64,000 bases of DNA, taken from Mesocentrotus franciscanus (Eukaryota; Echinodermata; Echinoidea; Camarodonta; Strongylocentrotidae). This document shows positions 24,893-35,623 of the stretch, piece by piece. The stretch is from contig CP137680.1 of the NCBI GenBank assembly GCA_037976565.1, forward strand, positions 1,091,252 through 1,155,251, given 5' to 3'. A program made the translations under genes and the position numbers. A model generated the notes under the pieces. The model did not search any database and was not told the origin of the DNA. It saw only the letters and a list, made by a program, of their open reading frames with translations. Each line of letters starts with the position of its first letter. The stretch's first letter is position 1.

Positions 24893-25578
24893 GAGCTCCG
24901 ACGCCGAATTCGGCGGATCCGATTTGAACACGAAAAACAGCAGAGAACGGTCATATTTTAAAGAAAACTTAAAAGTAGTGATTATAATTTTGACTTACAA
25001 GTGTGCTCGACTCCTCTGGGCATCCGTGAAACCACTTGAAATTATAATTTGAAGAAGTCTTCGATGGGAAAAAGGGTGATTCCTCGTCCTAAATCGAGCC
25101 ATCCATGTTGTACCGTCGATTCAACATGGCGGAGAGAAAGTACGCATGCGCGGTACCGGCGCAGCATATATGAATATTCATCCGTTCGCTCGTTGTTTAC
25201 ATTGACCGCTCTGTTGTTTCGAGTCGTGCATATTCAGCATTTTCGAGCGAACGGCGCTCTATAGCATGAATATTCATATTTGCTGTGCCGCTACACGCAT
25301 GCGTTTCTCTCCGCCATGTTGAATCGACGGTACAACATGGATGGCTCGGTTTAGGACGAGGAATCACCCTTTTTTCCCATCGAAGACTTCTTCAAATTAT
25401 AATTTCAAGTGGTTTCACGGATGCCCAGAGGAGTCGAGCACACTTGTAAGTCAAAATTATAATCACTACTTTTTAAGTTTTCTTTAAAATATGACCGTTC
25501 TCTGCTGTTTTTCGTGTTCAAATTCCGGATCCGGAGCTCCGACGCCTTCGGCGTCGGCGTCGGAGCTCCCCGGAGTTA
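24893..25578. mobile_element. MULE-like long-TIR element with 9-bp target duplication
   Basis: Both ends read TAACTCCGGGGAGCTCCGAC inward. The arms (about 24893-25180 and 25260-25578) are mirrored for nearly 300 bases, including CGAGCCATCCATGTTGTACC and GAATCGACGG near the loop. The 9 bases ACTGAATAT flank the element exactly (24884-24892 and 25579-25587). Length and target duplication fit Mutator-like foldback elements. No transposase is encoded. Confidence 0.8.
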
Positions 25579-25737
25579 ACTGAATATGAGCAAAGCACTA
25601 TCGCTGGTGAGTTTATACCTCTTTTTTTCATTTTTTCGAATTGTGCAATTGTGGAGTTTATGGGATAATTTTAAGTGAGAGGGTATTCACATACTTTTAA
25701 TCCGGTTTTTCGCTGTTTGGAGGAGAGGAGATGTAGA

Positions 25738-26286
25738 ACCTTTTAAAGGTACTATGTCCCTTTTGCAGCCAACATCAAATTCTGTAGAACTTTGCAGGAA
25801 TTATGAATATGTCATGTATGTCCTATCTGTGAAATTTAAACGTTAGCAGTGTCCTAATATTCAAATTATGCAAGGAAACCCGTTTACTTCTAGACTTCAC
25901 TGTCAGACACTATTGAGTGACTGACTGACTGACATCTTTTTTCTTTGGTAATAACATACATAAAATGAGCTGTAAAGGTACATGAGCATTTGTCTACATC
26001 AATAACCCACTTCTTGTAATGGCCAAAATTAAACTGATTGAATCTTTGCGCAGCATAAAACGTACGACCATTCGGTACAATGGTCTGAAAATCAGACTAT
26101 TACTTACTGGTGATTGCAATCACTAAGTCGATTCGACAACTAATAGTCGTTATTTTCCCACTTAAAGACATTTTCAAGCCCTCTTTTTTTTAGGGAAGTT
26201 CTAAATTAGTATTGTCTTTCAAATGCCGTTGGAATTTAACCTTTTCATTTTTTTGGCCTGCAAATGGGACATAGTACCTTTAAAGG
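25738..26286. mobile_element. MITE family T, copy 1
   Basis: The ends TTTAAAGGTACTATGTCCC and GGGACATAGTACCTTTAAA are inverted repeats. A second copy in opposite orientation lies at 27916-28443. The ~540-bp interior has no frame. Confidence 0.8.
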
Positions 26287-26669
26287 TATAGACCAGTTTT
26301 GGAAATGCCCCCTCTCAAAAATGATATGGAAGCTCTTATTACCAATCATGTGAAATGTTTTGACTAATTACGTGATAATACAAATTTTTCTGGAAAACCG
26401 CCTACTAATTGATATATTTGGTAAATTATCATATTGATCTGTACTGGATAGATATCGCGATCGCGTATAGTCCCATATACATGTACATCTTTTTGTGTAC
26501 AGTGCTTGTAACTTACCAGACTGGGCCAAATTTCTTATCATTTTGATGATTCCAGAACCTTGCAGTACACACCAATACTTATATGCTTGATGATCAACCT
26601 TTTCTGATCGATTCCACGTTTCTTTCACAATGCAATCACATGACCAGAACTGGTCTATACCTTTAAAGG
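26280..26669. mobile_element. MITE abutting copy 1 of family T
   Basis: TTTAAAGGTATAGACCAGTT at the left is mirrored by AACTGGTCTATACCTTTAAA at the right. It shares the TTTAAA junction with the neighbouring element, so the two inserted side by side. Confidence 0.75.
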
Positions 26670-26770
26670 GTTTGTTTACATCAATCTTCACACAGACAAA
26701 TTGATGCCATTACCGGTAAGGCCTTGTGATATCAGTATCATATTTCATATTATTACCAAGCCTTTACGGC

Positions 26771-27443
26771 TTTCACAGAAAAGACATGACTCATTGACTG
26801 AAACTAAATCAACAGTGAGAAGTTCGCTCACAGTGCTCATCACTTTTTATTACATGTTTTATTATGACTTATTGTTCTTCTAAATTTTAAGTCTAAGTCT
26901 TCAACCTGGTTTCATCACACATGACATATGCTCCTAGCATCAGTTTAAAATTTGTACGATAAGTGTCATTTTGCATCCAGTTTTAAGATTATTATGTTTT
27001 TGCAAAACTTGCATTACAAACATAATTTTGCTGTTGGTTAGCTACATGTATGGGTGCCTAAAAACCAGAAAGAAGTCCAAATTCTAAAGTTCACAGACTC
27101 AAAGACTTCCAAAATCAGACTACCACTGAGTGCGTTTGATGATCATTTACCCAACATCCACATGCATGCCAATATTTAAACCGTTCAATTTGAGAATCAG
27201 AAATGAGATGTTTTTAGATACAAACATTGTGTACAAGAAGAAAAATACTCAAACCTTGTTCTTTCTGTTTCATCTTGCACCATCAACAGGTCTACTTGAA
27301 TCCAATTCAGTATTAAAATGGATTTCCTACTGAACTAGCAGCCGGTATATACAACTGAGTGCCAGTATTGTCCATTTTACAACTTCTAGACATCCAGCAA
27401 CATTTGCAGTGAAGGAAGAAGCTCTTTAAGCAGCCGTGACAGG
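26771..27443. promoter_or_regulatory. Putative promoter / 5' UTR region of the SCARB2-like gene
   Basis: This stretch precedes the first coding exon and holds no recognised repeat. No clear TATA box or initiator could be assigned. The chance frame at 27130-27333 has no recognisable domain. The label rests only on position. Confidence 0.3.
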
Positions 27444-27555
27444 ATGGGTCAGAAGGGTTGTTTCATCACCACCGAGTTCTAGGCATCCTCCTAGCGATTG
27501 CTGGCGTCAGTTTTGTTCACTACTTCCCTGTCATCTTCGAAACATTGTGAAAAAG
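27444..27555 (+). CDS. SCARB2-like: SCARB2-like exon 1 (frame-disrupted)
   Basis: The ATG at 27444 has A at -3 and G at +4. The translation begins MGQKGCF, then a stop appears in frame. One base further round, the same DNA reads RVLGILLAIAGVSF and HYFPVIFE, a perfect CD36-type first membrane segment. A second shift at GAAACATTG reaches IVKK, which joins exon 2 in phase at AAG|GTACTC. Both problems are cured by one added base in a T run (~27462) and one in an A run (~27541). That pattern suggests homopolymer sequencing errors, though a true lesion is possible. Confidence 0.75.
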
Positions 27556-30500
27556 GTACTCATTTTTAACTTGTTGATTGATATGTTATAAAGATATATG
27601 TTCATAGATTCATAGTTGCTTATGAATGTTTATCAGAATTTAAAGGTTGACTGGTCAAAAGGCTTGTTAAAGTTTTATACCTACAATTCTGCATGAAGAT
27701 TTACATACACTGTAAGGTGTCACATGAGTTGAAATGCTGTCAGTTTAATAGTCTGTTATAATTTATTTTAACAAAGGGCTTCTTTACATGCTGGATGATG
27801 TTCTTGAGTGGGAATTCAGAGAAAAAAAAGGAGGAGCGGATAGCGATATAGCTCTTAAAAGCTCCAAAAAGGTCTCTGTTAAATCGAAAAGAGATCTGGT
27901 AAAAAACAAGATGCTTTAAAGGTACTTCGTCCCATTTGCAGGCCAAAAATGAAAAGGTTAAATTCCAACTTCATTTGAAAGATAATACAAATTTAGAACT
28001 TAACTCAAAACGAAAGGGCGTGAAAATGTCTTTAAGTGGGAAAATAACAACCATATTAAAGTTGTCGAATCAACTTTAGTGATTACAATCCATTAAGTAG
28101 TAGTCTGATTTTCAGACCCTTGTACCGAATGGTCGTACGTTTTGTGCTGCGCAAAGATTCAATCAGTTTAATTTTCGCCATTACAAGAAGTGGGTTATTG
28201 AGACAAATGCTCATGTATCCTTTTCAGCACATTTTCTGTATGTTACCAAAGAAAAAAAAAGAAGTTGGTCAGTCACTCAATAGTGTCTGACAGTGAAGTT
28301 TAGAAAGTAAACGGGTTTCCTTGCATAATTTGAATATTAGGACACTGCTGACGTCACAGATAGGACACACGTGACATATTCATAATTCCTGTAAAGTTCT
28401 ACAGAATTTGATGTTGGCTGCAAATGGGACATAGTACTTTTAATGTCACTGAGGAAATCGCACTTGTACAATTGATACCAAATCCTTAGAGTCCCTGCAA
28501 TCATAAAAGTACTTTTTTTTACACTGAGTGGGATAATTGATAAGGTTAATAGGAATTAATGAAAATAGATAAAACTAATTTTCTTTTATAGTTTTTTTTT
28601 TTTTCGGGGGATTACTGGACAATTTCTTTGTCAAATTCATTACTATTATTTATGTTATTAAATCTTTGGTAAAAAATGACTATGCTGATGTACAAAAATG
28701 AAACCCTGATATGAAAGCACAAGGTGAGAGGAAGCATGTGACTCTCGGTGCTAACACTTTATCTTTATCTCTTAACCCAAATTTAAGGTCATCATCGTAT
28801 GTAAATATGCAAGTAAGCATGTGGACTTTGTCCCATTTTGATAATGTTCAGTTTAATATAGCACCACACACTTTTTGCTCAGGGTTACCAGAACAAGGTC
28901 ACTTTGCTTTTCCATGTTATGATTTGATTTGATTTGATGGAGGTCATTAATTCTTTGTATGATATATTATTTCATTACAAATTTGAAACCATTGATATAC
29001 AAACAGGATGAGCGTGGGCATCATGTGACTCTTATTGCAAAAATCTTCCTTTCTTTCCTAAAATGGAACTTAAAACAATAATGAAATAGCAAAAAAAAGA
29101 GAAGGAAAACAGTTTGATGATCCATTTACATGTTAACAATATTCATGTGACTATGATGCGACATTGATGTATTGCCAGAATTGTCAACTTCCCCTAATGG
29201 GATTACTCCTTGTTAAAACTAACTGTATCTTGACAGGGGTGGGGGGGGGGGAGAGGAAGTAGTTGTGTGAAGGTCCTTGTCATCCATGGTGGTAACTGTC
29301 AAAGTAGGGGGGTATTGACCTAGATGCTGAACTTATTTTATCTGCTCTGCTCAGGATAAAATAGTATTGATTTAAAAGGAGAACAGAAGGCAAGCTCAGA
29401 GTATATGTAACATGTACAGTAGATCAGCGTTTTTGAACCTTTTTTTAGTCACGGCAAATTTTCGCGGCACCCCAATACCAAAATTCATTTACAGAAGATT
29501 TATTTTGCATCACTCTGACAATCGTCAAGCATCACGAGCACATGAGCACATTTGTTTCGAAATTTTGCTAGTGAGTGAAGCAACCGAGCAAAAGGATAAT
29601 GACACTATTAATATGATGAAAATTATACTTAATAATCAACACACTAGATGAATAGATGAGATATAGAATTAAGTGTGCGGGTACCTCTCTGCCGAATACA
29701 TGACTATATAAAAATCATGATGTGCGGTTAGGCCCCCCAAAAAAAAAAAAAAAAAAAAAATTGTTTGGTTGTCCACCACACAGCTTAGAGATGAGGTGTG
29801 GGCAGGCGGATTTTTGAAATTTTTTTTTTGTTTTTAATAAATTTCTTTGGGATTTCAAGCATTAAATCATACAAAGTCAATAAAACACACAAATATGGTT
29901 AAAGAGTAATTTAATATCATCTTTTTTAACATATGTACAATGAATGTTTGCAAGACCAATACAGAAAGTGTTTGGCTTTAAAATACAGCACCTTTTAAAA
30001 TGAGTTTAAGAATGTTCAGAACCTGATTTGAATGAACAGCATTTTGACAGAGAAAAATAAAAATGGCAAGTCATGTAGCGTTAAGATTGACTGGTCCAAG
30101 CCGATGTCACTACCTGGCGCATCTTCGCTCTATCCGACTTTAACACTTGTAATTTCAAGCACATGTTTCTCCGGGAGATTCTCAATATTTCAGTTGTACA
30201 AATCTGATATGTTGATTACAAGTGTAGCAACACTGCAGACTCGGTCAAATAAAATGCTTGTACCGAGCTTGCAATGGGCAGACACTGTATAAGTCGCAAT
30301 TTTGGTTGCGTTGCCAAGTAAAACAGTATTGCGTTGAAGTGCGAGTTTGGTTAAAAATGTAGACATGAAAATATTAGTAAATCAATTTTCTTGTGCTAAA
30401 TGCAGCAAACATTGCTTTCAATAATGTTTAAATTAATATATTAATGATGTTGCTGTGAACCAATTTTGAAATTATCAAACATAAACTAGTTTTTTATATT

Positions 30501-33500
30501 TTCTCAAGCTACTATTTTAGTATAAATATAACATTCATTGCATGTGCGGTAAATCTTTATTTAGTCCTTTTAATAGTCTCAACGTGTGTGAAGATTATAC
30601 AATGAACATCGTGTTAGACAGAATTGTGGACTGGGGGATGGTGTTGAAAAGACCAAATTGGCTACGGGTCACATTTTGACCTTTAATATTGCTAACAAAT
30701 TTATTTTAAAAGTATATATATTTTTGAAATACAAGCGGCCCGAAAGTGAAGAGCGGGCAGTCGAGGACAACCAAACAAATTTTTTGGCCTCAAGTTGGTG
30801 CACCAATATGAGGAGATTCTGCCATCTTGTTGCCCAGAACTATCCTGTTTCTAAATGTTGCGAGCAAGTGTTGCGAAGGAGCGTGGTAAAAATAAAAATG
30901 TAATTTTGATATATTTCGGGCACCTCGCTGTCAAATAGAAGGCTATTCGGGCATCTCGTTGTTCAAATATAGAGGTATTCAGGCACTTTGCTGCCAGAAA
31001 TCATCATGTTTCTAAAGGTTGCGAGCGAGAAAGGGAGTTTTTTATCTTTAAAATGTTATTTCCTCATTAAATTACATACTTAAGTGGTTTTTAACATTTG
31101 TTCAAATATAGAGGTATTCAGGCACTTTGCTGCCAGAACTCATCATGTTTCTAAAGGTTGCGAGCGAGAAAGGGAGTTTTTTATCTTTAAAATGTTATTT
31201 CCTCATTAAATTACATACTTAATTTGGATTTAACATTTGTTTAAATATAGAGGTATTCAGGCACTTTGCTGCCAGAACTCATCATGTTTCTAAAGGTTGC
31301 GAGCGAGAAAGGGAGTTTTTTATCTTTAAAATGTTATTTCCTCATTAAATTACATACTTAAGTGGTTTTTAACATTTGGTTTTGACATTATTCCAAAATA
31401 ATGATTTTAAAAAATATATATATATATTACTTAAATTCTCTCTCGAGGCACCCCTAGAGATGTCTTGCGGCACCCTGGTTGAAAAACGCTAATATGGATT
31501 ACAAATATTGAAGAAAATTGAGTTCAAACTGCAGGTCTGTTGAAAAGCAAATAGATTTGGGCGATAATGAAGAGCAATAGAATACAGTTTCTGTATTCTA
31601 TTACCATCTGTAGGCCAAATCTCCTATGCCATTATAAATGGAATAAGATTATTCAGGTTGAAACTCATTATTGCATTTGCATTCTAATCATCAGAACTAA
31701 TAAGCAAACTTATGAGTAAACACTATTACTAGACATTGTAATGTTCTCCATTAAAGTGACTCGGTAACATTGTTGAAGGTTGATGAAAAAACTGCGTAAT
31801 TTTTGTATGAAATGTTACTTATAATAATTCCTTCTACTGCACCAACCCTCTAACATGCAAAAAATCCTGAAAAAATTATCAAACCACAAAGATATTTATG
31901 GTTGTCTTTGAAGGCGTCACTGTGCGCCACCCTCTAACAGTAAATTCTCCCAACCATTTTTGAATTTTCCCAACCTTTTTTCCTTGAAAATAAGACATAA
32001 GACAGGATTTTAAAAATCTTTCAACACTTGATTGTCTGGATTGTTAATAGAGCCAATTCATTGCTTTGTGACGATTTTACATTCACCTAAAATGTACTTA
32101 AATTTTAATAATATAGTTGGGAGAATTAAGGAATTGATCAGATCAGTTTTCCTAATTTTTATCATTAATAATGGTCTGTTTTCACTCAAACTTTCAGATT
32201 ATCTTTAATTGTACATCTAGCATTGAAGTCACTACCTTATCACCATTTTCTCTCATCTGAACAATGTTACCAAGTCCCTTTAATATTTTGTTTAAACAGC
32301 AAACTGTCTTAGCACACAACAGCACCGGTTTTCAAGAATGGGCTAACCCTCCTGCACCTATTTATCTAGAATTCTATGTATGGAATCTAGAGAATCCTGA
32401 GGGAGTTGTCAAAGGTGATAAACCTAATGTCACAGAGAGAGGTCCTTATGTTTACAGGTAGGATATCTTTTACATTATTGACAATTTCAACATATATATA
32501 AAGATGTTTGTTGATAAGATAAATGTAGAGTGAAAAATTACTAACCTATTAAACCATTATCAAAAGTATGTTCCAATTTTTAAATGAAAAAATTGACATT
32601 GTACATGTTCCACCTTTTTAATGTCCATGTGACAGGTTTTTGAACTTCAAATAAAGTTCATGAGACTTCCAGAATGTAGCTAACAATTTTCTTTAAATAA
32701 TTGGTTTGTCTTGACTCTTGATATGCTTGCTGCTCTTTTGGAATGATTTTCTGACATGAATGATGTAATGATGTCCATTTTTTCATTTCCATGGCTGTTT
32801 CAGGGAAGAACGTCCCAAGGTGAATGTGACAGAACATGAGAATGGTACGGTCTCTTACACATCCCCTCAATCATTCTACATAGATCTGGACCTATCAGTG
32901 GGAGATCCAATGACTGATACATTTACTACTCTCAATCTTCCTCTTTTGGTAAGTGAATAAACCACTCTGTCTAAAACTCCTTAACAAAATGCAGTCACAC
33001 GAAAAATACACATCCAGCTGAGTGGTCTGGGGTTTAAACATAAAACAGCTAAACATTTGAATTTGGATTGTACAGGTTTGAAAATCAGCAAAACATTAAA
33101 ATTCATTCATTCATTCTCATTCAAAATATGGCCCGGATTGCACCAGAGTGCATCTAAGAAGCTTAGAGCCATTAAGCAAGCCCTGGAGCCTGGCCACAAG
33201 GAACTACCTGCTTTGAATACAGCAGTTCATACTCCTTCCCCGTTCCAGTTTTACATGTTTGAATATGTATTTGTGGACCACCTTGTTCCAGAAAACTCAG
33301 TAGTCAGTGATTTTGACAAGTCCATTGTTGACATATCTGAATGGCAGTTTAGGTCATATCAAGTTTAATCTTGGCACTACATATATTTACCAGCTCCATA
33401 GCCTAAAAGTGTTGTTGTAATTTTATGTAATATGATTATAATTTCCTACATTTATGCCATTTGCGTTAATGGCATATATTTGTGCCACTACATTTTGCTG

Positions 33501-35505
33501 GGCTAAATAAGTAGGCCAATAAATGATATGTTTACAATAATCAATGTTGATCTCTTGGTAAATTATAAAAGTGAAAATACTGTTCTTGGTAAAAAAAATA
33601 GTGATGCATTCACAATAGGCATTGTAATTATTGGGAGATCCCAGTTGACTGACTAAGATCGAATGCAAACAATCCTGATGGCCCATGAATCCGGCAGTGT
33701 CAGTTTCTTGGACCCTCAGATAACTTTTTTGGAAGGCCCGCAAGACCAACACAATCAGCATTGTGGCATTGCTTGTCTTGTAGGCCAGCAGTCTTGAGGG
33801 CAGTACGTCTTGTAGGCTTTAGCTGTAATTGTTTCACTTGCTTACTTGTCATCTCATACTCATTTTTCCTAAGCTAGACATTTCTACATGCAGTGTTACA
33901 TATTAATCTTTCCTCATTTGATTTTCATTGACATTAATATTGTCTTTTTTTCAGACTGTAGTCAATCAACTTCAGTTCATGTCTGATTTAAAAAGAATAA
34001 TCGTCTATGGACTGATTGGCATGCACCCAAAGGTGTGTGTAACGCATACTGTCCATGAATACATCTGGGGATACAAAGATGAATTGCTTACTAAACTCAA
34101 AGTTTTCGACCCTGATTTGGTGCCTACGGACATCTTTGGATTTTTTGCCGGGGTAAGTGGACTGTCATTGGTTACATGCTAGATCTCCTTGGCAGGAATT
34201 TATTTCTCTCAAATGTTCCGAATGGTCTTCCTGCATAGTGGAGGGGGATGAAAGGAATTTTGCAGGTGTAGGGCCAATTGATAATAATAATAATAGTATG
34301 TCCATTTATTGTCCATCTTCTGCTCTTAATACAAAGTATCACATTATGACCCCGGCTAGAGCTGAGCTGGCATGATAAGGTGCTAAAGCATTCAAGGAAT
34401 TTCTTCCTACCGGGTATCAATTTAGTTCACCTGAGTGGAGAGTGGCAAACAGATTAATGTCTTGCCAAAGGACATTAGTGCCGCAGCGGGACTTGAACCA
34501 TGAACCATGTGGCCCACAGTCCAGTGAAATATCCACTAGACCATGACGCCTCTACATTCTGTGTCTGTTGCTGAGAGCATTCAAAGAATTGCTCCCAAGC
34601 AGGTACCTGCTTTTGTCTCAATGGCTAGCTCTCTATAAAGGTCACCTGTCTGTAGTGGTCAACTTTATTGTGCCCCTCAAGGAAGAAGCATGTGTCAAAG
34701 AACGTGTCTAGATAGGCCACCTGTCAACTTTGATCACCTTTCCCATTTCCCTTGGATGCTCTTAGTAGATGAATTAGAGTGGCAATGTATATGATAAGTA
34801 CATGAGAACCATGCTGGGGCTTGACCCTATGACCTTCGCATCTCAAGTCAAGGGTTAAACCACTCTACTACCACACCCCTACAGAAGGGGAAAAGAACAG
34901 TGTTTTAGTAGGTATGCAGTCACTTGAATGCCCCCTTTGTCAAGCTGTCATGGTCTGGTGGCTAAGTTGCCAGAATGTGAATCAACTAGCTCAAATCCCT
35001 GCTATGGCACTAATGCCCCATGACAAGATATTAAACTGGGGTAATGTTACTCCAGCATCTCAGAATAAATGGCATCATTTCAATGTCATACAAATATTTA
35101 TAATTGTATCTTGATACAGAAAAACAACAGTAATGATGGAGTGTATACAGTCTATACAGGAGAAACTGATTCTAAATTAACCAACACCATAGACAATTGG
35201 AAGGGTATGGAGACGCTGCCTTACTGGACGACGCCCCAAGCTAATATGGTTAATGGGACAGGTATTGTATACTTCCTGAGATATATACCTTTTGCCTGCA
35301 GGTTGTAATTGTCAATTTATTTATACAGAGGTACAGACATTTCAGTGGTTAGTTCAGTTGATAGGAGACAAAACATATGATATAATGAAGAAGGCTCAAG
35401 ACATAAAACGATGGAGAAACTAAAGAACTAAGCAGAGGGCTCTGGTGTGTGAACCCGCCCTTTGCGAAATACGAGAGAGAGAGAGACAGAGAGACAGATA
35501 GGCAG

Positions 35506-35538
<33 letters not shown>

Positions 35539-35588
35539 TAGAGAGAAATAGAGATGACAGAGAGATAGACAGACAGACAGATAGGCAG

Positions 35589-35623
<35 letters not shown>

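Larger units (their letters stand above)
24107..26770. mobile_element. Nested inverted-repeat block
   Basis: The left arm 24107-24385 is mirrored by two separated pieces on the right, 25610-25735 and 26668-26770. The gap in the right arm holds two MITEs (25738-26286 and 26280-26669). Between the arms lie a smaller inverted pair (GTGCATGTGGAATA at 24411, GTATTCCACATGCATAC at 24852) and a long-TIR element (24893-25578). This is a stack of successive insertions. Confidence 0.7.

Noticed and set aside
34262..34555. A functional tRNA gene
   Set aside because: A and B boxes are present but the cloverleaf is imperfect and the body is shared with other SINE copies.
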